A DNA stretch of 64,000 nucleotides. Source: Selenomonadaceae bacterium. Lineage in GTDB: Bacteria; Bacillota; Negativicutes; Selenomonadales; Selenomonadaceae. Location: the NCBI GenBank assembly GCA_024698045.1, contig JAILRS010000030.1:32102-96101 (forward strand). Direction: 5' to 3'. The notes below the pieces were generated by a model. The model saw nothing but the letters and a program-made list of their open reading frames with translations, had not been told where the DNA came from and did not search any database. Numbering within the stretch: position 1 is the stretch's first letter; every line of letters starts with the position of its first letter. The translations under genes and the position numbers were made by a program. Of this stretch, positions 1 to 9,300 are shown in pieces.

Positions 1-339
1 GTAAATATATCCGTCGCGCGTGATTAAATCTTCGGGATTAACTTTTTGTCCGCGTGCGAAACCTATCGCCGCCTTTGACGGTTTACCTTCCGCATCAAAC
101 GCAATTTTGACCGAAGGTCCTCTCTTTTCGTCCTCTACATCAGCCTGATTAACGGCAACATCCTCGACGATTAACGCCAATCTGCGCGGAGTGCCCAGTG
201 TCTGAATTTTGCCGAAGGTGATACGCGAATCGTTGAGATTTTTTTCGGCAAGCGATTTTAATTGATTCAAGATAGCCGGCATTGCATGTGCGGGAATTTC
301 TTCGGTGCCGATTTCCAACAGTAATTTTTTCGTATCCAT
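1..339 (-). CDS. glyS: Glycyl-tRNA synthetase beta subunit, N-terminal part
   Basis: This is the N-terminal 113 codons of the beta subunit of tetrameric bacterial glycyl-tRNA synthetase. The gene runs off the left edge, so its 3' end is not in the window. The start [17 protein letters not shown] carries the GTEEIPA signature seen at the N terminus of GlyS. The start codon overlaps the glyQ stop in a TAATG arrangement (positions 337-341), so the two subunits are translationally coupled. The beta subunit contributes tRNA recognition and works in the cytoplasm with the alpha subunit encoded just upstream. Nothing unusual is visible in the part present. Confidence 0.95.
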   Translation of the reverse strand, partial: MDTKKLLLEIGTEEIPAHAMPAILNQLKSLAEKNLNDSRITFGKIQTLGTPRRLALIVEDVAVNQADVEDEKRGPSVKIAFDAEGKPSKAAIGFARGQKVNPEDLITRDGYIY

Positions 340-1226
340 TACGCTTTCACCTCCGCGGATTTTTTTAACAGAGGATAGCCGAGCTTTTCGCGCTGTTGCA
401 GATAAACTTCGGCGCACATACGAGCCAATTTACGGACACGCCCGATAAATGCCGTACGTTCGCTCACGCTTATCGCTCCTCTTGCATCCAACAAATTGAA
501 TGTGTGCGAACATTTCAACACGTAATCATAGGCAGGATGAACGTAACCGAGTTTTATGACGCGTACGGCCTCCGCCTCGTATTTATCAAACAAATCAAAC
601 AGTAAATTTTCGTCGCTCAAATCAAACGCGTAACTTGATTGCTCAAACTCATTTTGATGGAAAACATCGCCGTAGGTGACACCGGGTGCCCACTCGACAT
701 CGTAAACATTTTCGACGCCTTGAATGTACATCGCCAAACGTTCCAAACCGTAAGTAATTTCCACGGCGACGGGCTTGATATCTTGACTGCCTACCTGTTG
801 AAAATATGTAAACTGAGTAATTTCCATACCATCGAGCCAAACTTCCCAACCGAGACCCCACGCGCCCAAAGTCGGCGATTCCCAGTTATCCTCAACAAAT
901 CTGATATCGTGTTTGGCGGCCTCAATGCCAATCGCGGCAAGACTATCCAAATAAAGTTCTTGAATGTTATCGGGCGACGGTTTCATGATTAATTGCAGTT
1001 GATGATGTTGATACAGACGATTGGGATTATCGCCGTAACGACCGTCCGCCGGTCTGCGCGACGGCTCTGTATATGCAACGTTCCAAGGCTCCGGACCGAG
1101 TACGCGCAAAAACGTAAACGGATTCATAGTGCCTGCGCCTTTTTCCACGTCGTAGGGTTCTGCCAATATGCAACCTTTATCCGCCCAAAATTTTTGCAGG
1201 GCGAAAATTAATTCTTGATATCTCAA
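339..1226 (-). CDS. glyQ: Glycyl-tRNA synthetase alpha subunit
   Basis: Catalytic alpha subunit of the two-subunit (alpha2beta2) glycyl-tRNA synthetase, which charges tRNA-Gly with glycine. Class II synthetase features are visible: the early QKFWADKGC block, the [18 protein letters not shown] motif 2 region and the YGLERLAMY motif 3 region. I place the start at a TTG at 1226, which lies 8 nt after a perfect AAGGAGG and gives about 295 residues, the normal family length. A longer in-frame extension to 1253 would put the ribosome binding site inside the gene. It is followed directly by glyS with overlapping stop and start codons. No T-box leader fits between it and the upstream tRNA-Ala terminator. 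Confidence 0.96.
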   Translation of the reverse strand: MRYQELIFALQKFWADKGCILAEPYDVEKGAGTMNPFTFLRVLGPEPWNVAYTEPSRRPADGRYGDNPNRLYQHHQLQLIMKPSPDNIQELYLDSLAAIGIEAAKHDIRFVEDNWESPTLGAWGLGWEVWLDGMEITQFTYFQQVGSQDIKPVAVEITYGLERLAMYIQGVENVYDVEWAPGVTYGDVFHQNEFEQSSYAFDLSDENLLFDLFDKYEAEAVRVIKLGYVHPAYDYVLKCSHTFNLLDARGAISVSERTAFIGRVRKLARMCAEVYLQQREKLGYPLLKKSAEVKA

Positions 1227-1302
1227 GCGAGCGACCTCCTTAGTCAAATTCAAAACCTGTTATAGCAAAAGGCAGTAGCAATGTCAAATTGAGACAAGTC
1301 GC

Positions 1303-1335
1303 GAAAATAAAAACGCCGAGACATTTAATCTCGGC
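1303..1335 (-). terminator. Rho-independent terminator of tRNA-Ala
   Basis: On the minus strand a perfect 7-bp stem (GCCGAGA / TCTCGGC at 1315-1335) with a 7-nt loop is followed by a T-rich tract. It lies 15 nt after the tRNA-Ala and before glyQ, so it separates the two transcription units. Confidence 0.75.
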
Positions 1336-1350
1336 AGTTAATTTCAAAAT

Positions 1351-1426
<76 letters not shown>

Positions 1427-1514
1427 AAAACGTGGTTATATTAAATCATTTGCCGCAGCTTGTCAACAAAAATTTTAGCCGTCGAAATTACTGGCGACGC
1501 GTGTCGTCAATCTG

Positions 1515-1543
1515 TTGAATTGGCGAAACATTTTGCGTATAAT
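1515..1543 (+). promoter_or_regulatory. Sigma-70 type promoter for the PLP enzyme operon
   Basis: TTGAAT (1515-1520) and TATAAT (1538-1543) are separated by exactly 17 bp. The predicted transcription start near 1550 lies upstream of the chosen ATG at 1611, and this rules out the longer TTG start at 1515 for the next gene. Confidence 0.8.
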
Positions 1544-1610
1544 ATTTTTTTCGCAAAGAACAACAGAAAGGCGGTGGCAGGCGCGGAAAGTTTTAGCTGC
1601 GCCGATTCCG

Positions 1611-2858
1611 ATGACAACATTTAATTTATCGCAACAACTGATTGATTTGAAAAGGGAAGTGTTAAAGAAAGTCGCCGATAATTTTCGGCATGTGGAAGAA
1701 GTTTCGGAGATAAATACGTTGAAAGTTTTATCGGCAATGCAGAGGCTGAAAGTATCCGACGCGCATTTTAAAACCTCCACGGGCTACGCTTACGGCGATA
1801 TCGGGCGCGAAAAGCTCGACGAATTATTTGCGGACATTTTCTGCGCAGAATCGGCATTGGTACGCACGCAATTTGTTTCGGGTACACATGCACTGGCTAC
1901 CGCACTTTTCGGTATTCTTCGCCCGAATGATGAATTAGTTTCGCTGACGGGTGCGCCCTACGATACTTTGCAGACGGTTATCGGTCATGCACATCCCTCG
2001 AAAGGTTCGCTTAAGGAGTTCGGAGTAAATTACCGCGAATTAAATCTTGTTGACGGCAAAGTTGACATTGATGCGATTAAAAATTTCATCACGCCCAAAA
2101 CGCGGTTGGCAATGATTCAGAGATCTCGAGGCTACTCAATGCGCGACCCGTTAACGACGGAAGATATCGGGAAAATCTGCGCGGCGGTTAAGGAAGTCAA
2201 TCCGAATTGTATTACGTTCGTCGATAACTGTTACGGCGAATTTGTCGAAACACGCGAGCCGATTGAAGTAGGTGCGGATATTGCGGCAGGCAGTTTGATA
2301 AAAAATATCGGCGGCGGATTGGCTCCCACAGGCGGATATATTGTCGGCAAAAGTGATTTGATTGAGTTGTCGTCATACAGATTGACAGCCCCGGGCATGG
2401 GTAACGAATTGGGCGCAAGTTTGGGTACTCCGCGGTTACTGTATCAAGGATTGTTTGTCGCGCCTCACGTGACCGCACAGGCGTTGAAAGGGGCAATTTT
2501 TGCGGCAGGAATCTTTGACGGATTAGGCTATGTGACAAGTCCTCTGCCCGAAGCAAAACGCGGCGATATAATTCAGGCGGTTGAATTGCGTTCGGCGGAA
2601 AAGTTGATAAAGTTTTGTCGAGCAATACAAGCTTTTTCGCCCGTGGATTCGTTTGCCGCGCCCGAGCCTTGGGATATGCCCGGCTACGAAGACAAAGTCA
2701 TCATGGCGGCAGGAACATTTGTTCAAGGAGCGTCGATTGAATTATCGGCAGATGCTCCCTTGCGCGAACCTTATGCAGTTTATCTGCAAGGCGGTTTGAC
2801 TTTCGAGCATGCGGCAATCGGAATTTTATCGGCGGCGCAGGAAATTTTAGCCGAATGA
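1611..2858 (+). CDS. Methionine gamma-lyase family PLP enzyme (aluminum resistance protein family)
   Basis: A fold-type I, PLP-dependent Cys/Met-metabolism type protein of the family annotated as aluminum resistance protein or YnbB. Family blocks seen are the N-terminal STGYAYGDIGREKLDELFA stretch, the FVSGTHALATALFG cofactor-binding segment and the DNCYGEF motif. The GSLIKNIGGGLAP segment holds the likely Schiff-base lysine. The start at 1611 is chosen because a strong promoter lies inside the longer reading frame. The resulting 415 residues fit the family. It overlaps the DUF554 gene by 4 nt (ATGA), so the two are an operon. The physiological substrate is not established; aluminum resistance is a historical name. 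Confidence 0.85.
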   Translation: MTTFNLSQQLIDLKREVLKKVADNFRHVEEVSEINTLKVLSAMQRLKVSDAHFKTSTGYAYGDIGREKLDELFADIFCAESALVRTQFVSGTHALATALFGILRPNDELVSLTGAPYDTLQTVIGHAHPSKGSLKEFGVNYRELNLVDGKVDIDAIKNFITPKTRLAMIQRSRGYSMRDPLTTEDIGKICAAVKEVNPNCITFVDNCYGEFVETREPIEVGADIAAGSLIKNIGGGLAPTGGYIVGKSDLIELSSYRLTAPGMGNELGASLGTPRLLYQGLFVAPHVTAQALKGAIFAAGIFDGLGYVTSPLPEAKRGDIIQAVELRSAEKLIKFCRAIQAFSPVDSFAAPEPWDMPGYEDKVIMAAGTFVQGASIELSADAPLREPYAVYLQGGLTFEHAAIGILSAAQEILAE

Positions 2859-3547
2859 TTGAATTTCACTTTGCGGGGTTGGGTACGCTGATTAATGTTG
2901 CGGCGATTATCTTAGGCGGATTGATTGGATTATTCGGCGGAAAATTGTTGACCGATAACATTCAGCGAACATTGCAAGAGGCTTGCGCCTTAGCGGTTAT
3001 CTTCCTCGGTGCAGACGGTGCTCTTAAAAATTTGAATGCAATGTTGTTGATTGCAAGTTTAATCGGCGGCGGATTAATAGGCGCGATTATTGACATCGAC
3101 GGCAAATTCGAGCGGCTGGGAATTTTTTTGCGGAAATGTTCGGGCAATGACGGTGACAGCAAATTTGTTGATGCCTTTGTCACCGCGTCGCTTACTGTTT
3201 GTGTCGGCGCAATGGCTGTTATCGGCGCGATTAACGACAGACTTTTAAACGATTCGACAATTTTAATCGCCAAAGCCGCGCTTGATTCGATTATAATTTT
3301 GGTAATGACCGCAAGTCTCGGCAAAGGCTGTATCTTTTCGGGCGTGAGCGTCGGAATATTTCAGGGCACGATTACTTTACTTGCCGGTAGTCTTGAGCCT
3401 TTTATGACCGAAATTGCTTTGGATAATCTTTCTTCTGTCGGCAATGTTCTAATCTTCGCCGTCGGCATCAATCTGCTTTTTCCCGATAAAAAAATCAGTG
3501 TTGCTAATTTACTTCCTGCGCTGATTATCGCTTGCATATGGAATTGA
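2855..3547 (+). CDS. DUF554 family membrane protein
   Basis: A 230-residue polytopic membrane protein of the DUF554 (YqgA-like) family. Seven or so hydrophobic helices with Gly-rich stretches are visible, beginning with GTLINVAAIILGGLIG and ending with the LLFPDKKISVANLLPALI helix. The ATG overlaps the stop of the PLP enzyme gene (ATGA), and the phosphatase gene follows within 15 nt, so all three are cotranscribed from the promoter at 1515. Its transport or other role is unknown. Confidence 0.85.
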   Translation: MIEFHFAGLGTLINVAAIILGGLIGLFGGKLLTDNIQRTLQEACALAVIFLGADGALKNLNAMLLIASLIGGGLIGAIIDIDGKFERLGIFLRKCSGNDGDSKFVDAFVTASLTVCVGAMAVIGAINDRLLNDSTILIAKAALDSIIILVMTASLGKGCIFSGVSVGIFQGTITLLAGSLEPFMTEIALDNLSSVGNVLIFAVGINLLFPDKKISVANLLPALIIACIWN

Positions 3548-3562
3548 ACGGAGATGATAACT

Positions 3563-4009
3563 TTGACAAAAATAATTTTCGTTTGCTATGGCAATATCTG
3601 TCGTTCGCCGATGGCGGAATTTGTCATGAAATATCTTGTGGCTCAAACGGGCAGAGAAAAAGATTTTTTAATCGAATCGGCAGGATGTTATCCGTCGGTT
3701 GGTACACCTATGAGCAGCGGCACCGCGCACGAACTCAGAAAAAATAATATCCCGTTTAACATGCGCACATCCAAAGAATTATTTGCGGAAGACTATAAAA
3801 AGTTCGATTATCTGATTGGATTGGATTTTGAAAACGTCAGAGACATGAAAGAAATATGCGGCGGCGACCCCGAAGGAAAAATTTTCTTGATGATGGATTT
3901 CGTCGGGCAACATCGCGACGTTGCGGATCCTTGGTATACGAACGATTATGTGACTACTTACAAAGATATTTCCCTTGCCTGCAAAGCTCTGTTGAAAAAA
4001 TTATCTTGA
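3563..4009 (+). CDS. Low-molecular-weight protein-tyrosine phosphatase
   Basis: A cytoplasmic cysteine-dependent phosphatase of the LMW-PTP/arsenate reductase fold, about 148 residues. The active-site loop CYGNICRSP (C-X5-R-S) lies at the N terminus, and the general acid lies in the DPWY motif near residue 125. I chose the TTG at 3563 because it follows GGAG by 8 nt and puts the loop at the usual distance from the N terminus. The ATG at 3554 overlaps that ribosome binding site. It is the last gene of its operon and is followed by a terminator. Targets are unknown; in Firmicutes such enzymes often act on protein-tyrosine or protein-arginine phosphates. Confidence 0.92.
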   Translation: MTKIIFVCYGNICRSPMAEFVMKYLVAQTGREKDFLIESAGCYPSVGTPMSSGTAHELRKNNIPFNMRTSKELFAEDYKKFDYLIGLDFENVRDMKEICGGDPEGKIFLMMDFVGQHRDVADPWYTNDYVTTYKDISLACKALLKKLS

Positions 4010-4021
4010 GGCAAAAAAATT

Positions 4022-4059
4022 TCCCCGACGATTTTTGAAACCGTTGGGGATTTTTTATT
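4022..4059 (+). terminator. Intrinsic terminator between convergent genes
   Basis: CCCCGACG and CCGTTGGGG form a stem around a 10-nt loop, followed by TTTTTTATTT. An A-run on the other side could also serve the convergent rseP transcript. Confidence 0.75.
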
Positions 4060-4071
4060 TGCGATACTGAT

Positions 4072-5112
4072 TTACTTCATGAAGACACGAACCAAATCAT
4101 TTTTGGTAGCGAACAACATCAGCATGAGCAGCAGAGCAAGCCCGACGCGTTGAGTGTAGATAATTGCCTTTGCGCTCAAGGGTTTACCGCGTACCGCCTC
4201 AATGCAGAGATTTACGAAGTGACCGCCGTCAAGTACCGGCACGGGCAATAAATTCACGATACCCAAATTGATACTCAACAGTGCCGCGAAACTCAGTAGC
4301 GGAACAAATCCGCGTTCGGCAACTTGTCCCGACATCTGAATTATTCCGATAGGTCCCGCCAAATTATCGGTTTGTTCGGGTTCCCTGAACAAGTTGGCTA
4401 TTGCCTCAATCATCATCACGGTTATATTCTTCGTATTGGTGATTGCCAGCGTAAAGGATTCCGGCACAGATTTTTCTTCGTAGACGATAGAATTTTGTAC
4501 GCCGACTAAATTACGCTTTTCCCTCTCGTTGTATTGCGGCGAAAGAGTAACCGTATTGATTTGATCTCCGCGCTGATATTCAAGCAAAACACTTTGTTCG
4601 GGCTCAAGTACTCCGACCTTTTCGGTAAATTCTTTCCACGTGGAAATTTTTTGACCGTCAATGCTGAGGATTTTATCGTTGACTTGCAAGCCGACTTTTT
4701 CCGCAGGCATATCCTGAATCAAGCCGCCTATAATCGGTTCGGTTGACGGAACTCCCACACCGACTGTCGCGTAAATCAGGAAGAACAAAATAATCGGTAG
4801 AATAAAATTCATGGTTGCGCCGGCTAAAATTACAATCATTCGCGCGAAAACATGTTTTTCGCAAAAGCCGCGTTCACCTGCGTTGTTATTATCGGGATCC
4901 ATTCCTGCGATGTCATTGAAACCGCCCAAGGGAATTGCACGCAGAGAGTAAAGGGTTTCGCCGTATTTTTTGCCGATGATTTTGGGACCGAAACCGATTG
5001 CAAATTCATCGACGCGCATACCCGTTAACTTAGCTGTGATAAAGTGTCCGAATTCGTGAACGAGAACCAGCAGACCGAATACGAAAACCGCCGCCGCTAT
5101 CGTTAATATCAA
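4072..5112 (-). CDS. rseP: RIP metalloprotease RseP (site-2 protease)
   Basis: Membrane-embedded zinc protease that carries out regulated intramembrane proteolysis. The HEFGH zinc motif lies in the first helix at residues 19-23. A PDZ domain spans about residues 125-190, and the second half of the active site (PVPVLDGGH) is near residue 292, with a final membrane helix at the C terminus. The TTG start at 5112 is preceded by GGAGG. It is the last gene of the minus-strand block uppS-cdsA-dxr-rseP, the standard order in Firmicutes. Confidence 0.95.
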   Translation of the reverse strand: MILTIAAAVFVFGLLVLVHEFGHFITAKLTGMRVDEFAIGFGPKIIGKKYGETLYSLRAIPLGGFNDIAGMDPDNNNAGERGFCEKHVFARMIVILAGATMNFILPIILFFLIYATVGVGVPSTEPIIGGLIQDMPAEKVGLQVNDKILSIDGQKISTWKEFTEKVGVLEPEQSVLLEYQRGDQINTVTLSPQYNEREKRNLVGVQNSIVYEEKSVPESFTLAITNTKNITVMMIEAIANLFREPEQTDNLAGPIGIIQMSGQVAERGFVPLLSFAALLSINLGIVNLLPVPVLDGGHFVNLCIEAVRGKPLSAKAIIYTQRVGLALLLMLMLFATKNDLVRVFMK

Positions 5113-5143
5113 GTTATATCCTCCGTTCAGATTAACATTTTAT

Positions 5144-6298
5144 TCAAGTTATATTCTCAATAAATTTTTCGGCAAAAAGTCGCGTCGCTCTATCCTCCGC
5201 CAATAAATCTTCGAGAGTCGGATTTTGTTTTACCGCTCGGCTCGTCATTGCCTCTTCTATCACGTCGTAGATATCCAAAAATTTTATCCGCCTGCGCAGA
5301 AATGCATTAACAGCAATTTCATTGGCAGCATTGAAAATACACGGAAGAGTTCCGCCGGTTTTTCCTGCCTCGTATGCAAATTTCAAACCGCGAAAAGTTT
5401 CGGTATCGGGCTCCTCGAAAGTCAAAGCCTTCATTTTCCAAAAGTCAAGTTTATTGACGGGCGCAGGCAATCGACGCGGATAAGTCAACGCGTATTGAAT
5501 AGGCAGTCGCATATCTGTCGAGGCAAGTTGTGCGATAACAGATCCGTCGCGAAATTCTACCATCGAATGAACAATACTTTGCGGATGTACCACGACTTGA
5601 ATTTGATTGTAATCCACGCCGTAGAGAAATTTGGCCTCGATAACTTCAAGCCCCTTGTTGACGAGCGAAGCGGAGTCCACGGTAATTTTTTTGCCCATAT
5701 TCCAAGTGGGATGCGCCAAAACTTCGTTGACGGTAACATCAATCAAATCGGCGCGTTTCTTACCCCTGAAAGGTCCACCCGACGCGGTAAGTAAAAGTTT
5801 TTCAATCGTACGCGAATCTTCGCCCTGCAGACATTGGAAGAAAGCACCGTGTTCGCTGTCGACGGGCAAAATTTTAACGCCGTAATCCTGCGCAGATTTT
5901 ATGACCAATTCGCCGGCGACAACTAAAGTTTCTTTATTGGCAAGCGCAATATCTTTGCCGCAAGCAATCGCCTTCAAAGTCGGCTCAAGACCTGCGAAAC
6001 CGCTCATAGACGTCAAGACAATATCAACACCGTCAACCGCCGCCGCATCAATGAAAGCTTGACGACCGCCCGCAATTTCGACGCCCTCGAATTTTTTTTC
6101 GGATAATTTTTTGTAAGCGGATTCGTCAGCCAAAACAGCAAGTCGCGGACGAAATTCCTCAACTTGCGCGGCGAACAAATCAACATTGGAATTAGCCGCC
6201 AAAACCTCTACGGAAAATTCTTCGGGCAAATTGCGCACGACATCCAAAGCTTGAGTGCCGATTGAGCCGGTAGAACCTAATATTGCGATTCGTTTCAT
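5144..6298 (-). CDS. dxr: 1-deoxy-D-xylulose 5-phosphate reductoisomerase
   Basis: Second enzyme of the MEP isoprenoid pathway. It converts DXP to 2-C-methyl-D-erythritol 4-phosphate with NADPH and a divalent metal. The N-terminal Rossmann motif ILGSTGSIG, the LANKETLV segment, the PVDSEH metal ligands, the TASGGPF loop and NAANEIAVNAFL are all present. The start at 6298 (MKRIAILG) follows a GGAGT site; an upstream in-frame extension lacks similarity to the family. The resulting 384 residues match the usual length. The isoprenoids it helps make feed UppS, encoded upstream in the same block. Confidence 0.96.
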   Translation of the reverse strand: MKRIAILGSTGSIGTQALDVVRNLPEEFSVEVLAANSNVDLFAAQVEEFRPRLAVLADESAYKKLSEKKFEGVEIAGGRQAFIDAAAVDGVDIVLTSMSGFAGLEPTLKAIACGKDIALANKETLVVAGELVIKSAQDYGVKILPVDSEHGAFFQCLQGEDSRTIEKLLLTASGGPFRGKKRADLIDVTVNEVLAHPTWNMGKKITVDSASLVNKGLEVIEAKFLYGVDYNQIQVVVHPQSIVHSMVEFRDGSVIAQLASTDMRLPIQYALTYPRRLPAPVNKLDFWKMKALTFEEPDTETFRGLKFAYEAGKTGGTLPCIFNAANEIAVNAFLRRRIKFLDIYDVIEEAMTSRAVKQNPTLEDLLAEDRATRLFAEKFIENIT

Positions 6299-6347
6299 TT
6301 GATTGACTCCTATTAACATTTTCGGTAACGATTGAAAGCAACACGTT

Positions 6348-7277
6348 TCACGCGATACCCATGAGCAAAATGTAGTAGTAGAAAATCGGCGCGGTAAAGA
6401 AAATACTGTCGAATCTATCCAATACACCGCCGTGCCCAGGCAAGAAAATTCCCGAATCCTTAATGCCCGTGAAACGTTTCAACACGGATTCGGTCAAATC
6501 GCCGAGAGTTGCGGCAATCGCGATAATAAATCCTGCCGTAGCCATCTTAATAAACGGCAAGCCGAAAATAATCGTGCCTACAACAATCGCAGTGAAAATC
6601 GTGCCGATAATCGAGCCCAAAAATCCCTCAATGGTTTTGCCCGGGCTGATTGCAGAGGCAAGTTTATGGGAGCCGAAGAAGGATCCGACAAAGTAAGCGA
6701 AAATATCACTCGCCCAAGTACAAGCAAACAAAATCCAAATCAACGCAGAGCCCGCATCAATATTGGCAGTCAATCCGAAATCAAAACTCGGCAGGAGATT
6801 GGTTACTTCGCCCAAATTAAATTCGTTGACAAGCGTACTGCCGTTTGCGGCAATATCTTTGATTGTGGTTACCTGTTCGCCCGGCAAAGGTTCATCAGCC
6901 AAAAAGCGCAGGAAAATCAGATGCGCAAAGGGTAGCCCTATATAAAGAGTACCGGCAATGGAAACGGCGGCATCAGTCGGGCGTGTCGTGCCGCGCAATA
7001 TTACGGTTATCAAAAGTATTGCTATCATGCTCAACGTCATGACCGCAAATATTTCTTCGATATTGCCCAGCCACGCGCAACAAAGCAGAATAATCAAAGT
7101 CAACGCGCCGAAAATGTAGGTGGTAACGATACCCACACGCCTAAACGCGTCCGAATATTCATGCCAAGCAATCAGCGACAAAAGTATCGCGAAAATCGCA
7201 AAGGGTGCGCCGCCGTACTGAATGACAAACGCCGCAATCGCAATTCCGATAATGCCGGAAATAATTCTTAAAGCCAA
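6348..7277 (-). CDS. cdsA: Phosphatidate cytidylyltransferase (CDP-diglyceride synthase)
   Basis: Integral membrane enzyme that makes CDP-diacylglycerol from phosphatidic acid and CTP, the branch point of phospholipid synthesis. About eight membrane helices are visible. The C-terminal signature is intact: LKRFTGIKDSG followed by LPGHGGVLDR. At 309 residues it is slightly longer than many homologues because of a loop of about 50 residues near positions 125-175 of uncertain role. The TTG start at 7277 is preceded by AGGAAG. It lies between dxr and the glycosyltransferase locus. Confidence 0.95.
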   Translation of the reverse strand: MALRIISGIIGIAIAAFVIQYGGAPFAIFAILLSLIAWHEYSDAFRRVGIVTTYIFGALTLIILLCCAWLGNIEEIFAVMTLSMIAILLITVILRGTTRPTDAAVSIAGTLYIGLPFAHLIFLRFLADEPLPGEQVTTIKDIAANGSTLVNEFNLGEVTNLLPSFDFGLTANIDAGSALIWILFACTWASDIFAYFVGSFFGSHKLASAISPGKTIEGFLGSIIGTIFTAIVVGTIIFGLPFIKMATAGFIIAIAATLGDLTESVLKRFTGIKDSGIFLPGHGGVLDRFDSIFFTAPIFYYYILLMGIA

Positions 7278-7324
7278 AGCGTCACTTCCTAACTAAGTAA
7301 TGTAACCTATAAGTCAAAATTTTT

Positions 7325-8449
7325 TTATGATTTATCTTTTAACTGCGCTTCCAATTCGGCAATACGTTTTTGTGCCTGCGCAGCAAACTGATTAAATTTC
7401 TGTTGATTAACTGCCGCAATTTTTTGTTGAGTATTTATCATGGTGCACAATGCCGAAACCAAAACATCATAATCGCCGAGTGAATCGCCATATTTTTGTT
7501 TGATTGCATTATACACGTCATGCGGCTCGAGCTTAAAACTTTTTTGCAGCAATAATGAGAAATGTCCACCTATAATCAGATTAATTATGGCATGGCGCGG
7601 TTTGGGATTCTGCCGAAAAAATGCAAACTTATCAAGAATGTTATCCAATGTTTTAAGACCCAAAATGATTGCGTTAAGCCAAAACTGTATATCTTTTTCG
7701 GGTGTCCTCTCGGCTCTGGTTATTGATGTGTCAACGTTCCGTCATACATATACTGCATTTGGCACACGTAAAAATCTTTTGGCACTGAGCAATAAATCCC
7801 AAGTCCAAAGAGTATCGTCGGCAATTATATTCGGCAAAGTAATTTCGTTTTCAACCAGTAAATCACGCCTAATCAACTTGCTCCACGGCGGTGTCCAATA
7901 AAATTGCTTTAAAATCTTTTCTGTACGTTCTGCCAATGAATCCGGTTCCAATGTTGGTTTATCCACAAAAGTTTTATTAGGTTGGCGACTGGTTAGATAT
8001 AAGTTTTTAAGTTGGCTGTCGGCACCGTAAAATTTTTCACAGTAAACAACATCGGCATCATATTCTTTGGCGAGATTGTACATTGTTTCGAGTGCAGTCG
8101 GAATAATTGCATCATCGTTATCCATGTTGTAGATATATTCACCGCGTGAAATAATCAAACCTTTATTGCGCGGCAGTGAGCCGCTTCCGCAATTTTTGTT
8201 CATGCTTGACAGTTTCAAACGTCCGCCGAATTTTTCACCGTAGCTTTTGACGATATCGTGACTTGAATCGGTAGAACAATCATCAACAACTATAACTTCA
8301 AAATCTTGAAACGTCTGCCGTAAAATACTGTCCAAGCAATCCGCGATATATTTCTCGGCATTGTACATAGGAATGATTACCGAAACCGCCGGCGAAGTGT
8401 TTTTCACGACGACAGATTTTTTTTCCGGATTCGGTTTACGTTTAGACAT
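7325..8449 (-). pseudogene. Family 2 glycosyltransferase interrupted by an in-frame TGA
   Basis: Residues 1-235 are a GT-A fold glycosyltransferase: SVIIPMYNAEKYI, VVDDCSTD, and the DNDD metal-binding motif. Translation stops at a TGA at 7742-7744 right after PNAVYV. The same frame stays open for another 138 codons on the far side, and the residues just past the stop (RNVDTSITRAERTPEKD) are what such enzymes have next. Removing the stop gives one protein of about 375 residues with a C-terminal coiled segment. The likely ancestral codon is TGG or CGA. The start is the ATG at 8449 after AAGGAGC. It is an insertion into the otherwise conserved uppS-cdsA block. The truncated 235-residue product could still be made. 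Confidence 0.75.
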
Positions 8450-8460
8450 CAAATAGCTCC

Positions 8461-9207
8461 TTACTTGTTGAGTGCACCAAATCGGCGATCCCTTTTTCCG
8501 AAATCGACAAGGGCGTCTATAAATTCTTTCGGCGTAAATTCAGGCCAAGGCGTATCGGTAAACCAAAATTCAGCGTAAGCCGTTTGCCACAACAAAAAGT
8601 TACTGACACGCAAATCGCCGCCCGTACGAATCATCAAATCTACAGGCGGTTGCCCACACGTATCAAGTTCGGCGTCAAACATCTCCGCGGTAATATCTTC
8701 GGGAGCAATTTCGCCCGCTTTCACGAGCCGCGCCAAATTTTGTGTCGCGCGAATAATTTCATCTTGTCCGCCGTAATCCGCCGCCACATTGAATTTTACG
8801 CCCGTATTATTCTTCATCAATTGCATGGAATCGGTCATCAATTTTTGTAACGCCGGGGCAAAATCTTCGGTGCGCCCGAGAAAATTTATCCGAACGTTAT
8901 TGGCATGCATATCTGTTTTTTCACGCTCGAGATATTCCGAAAACAAATGCATTAAAAAGTCGACCTCGGTATGAGGTCGCTTCCAATTTTCCGTTGAGAA
9001 TGCGTAAACCGTCAAAGCTTCGAGCCCAAGATTAACCGCCGTCTTGAGAATATTTTTGAGCGTCTTAACACCGGCGGTGTGACCTACACTGCGCAAAAAA
9101 CCATGACTGTTCGCCCATCGCCCGTTACCGTCCATTATGATAGCCACATGCCGCGGCATTCTGTTCCTGTCGACTCGTCCAAGCAAGTCATTGTCGCTTT
9201 CCCACAT
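8461..9207 (-). CDS. uppS: Isoprenyl transferase (undecaprenyl diphosphate synthase)
   Basis: Cis-prenyltransferase that extends farnesyl diphosphate with isopentenyl diphosphate to undecaprenyl diphosphate, the lipid carrier for peptidoglycan. The IMDGNGRWA signature with the catalytic aspartate is at about residues 24-32. The YAFSTENWKRP block and the C-terminal RTGGDLRVSNFLLWQ motif are intact. At 248 residues it is full length. The ATG at 9207 follows GAGG. Its gene order next to cdsA and frr is the usual one. Confidence 0.96.
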   Translation of the reverse strand: MWESDNDLLGRVDRNRMPRHVAIIMDGNGRWANSHGFLRSVGHTAGVKTLKNILKTAVNLGLEALTVYAFSTENWKRPHTEVDFLMHLFSEYLEREKTDMHANNVRINFLGRTEDFAPALQKLMTDSMQLMKNNTGVKFNVAADYGGQDEIIRATQNLARLVKAGEIAPEDITAEMFDAELDTCGQPPVDLMIRTGGDLRVSNFLLWQTAYAEFWFTDTPWPEFTPKEFIDALVDFGKRDRRFGALNK

Positions 9208-9300
9208 AATATAACCTCAAACGGAATAAAATTAATTCAATCGGCGTGACGAAGAGTCAAACTCTGTCGCCGCGCCGAAAACTCAAATATTTTTTCGCAA

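Noticed and set aside
1227..1350. A T-box leader controlling glyQS
   Set aside because: Only about 125 nt separate glyQ from tRNA-Ala and they contain the tRNA terminator. No T-box sequence or specifier loop is visible.
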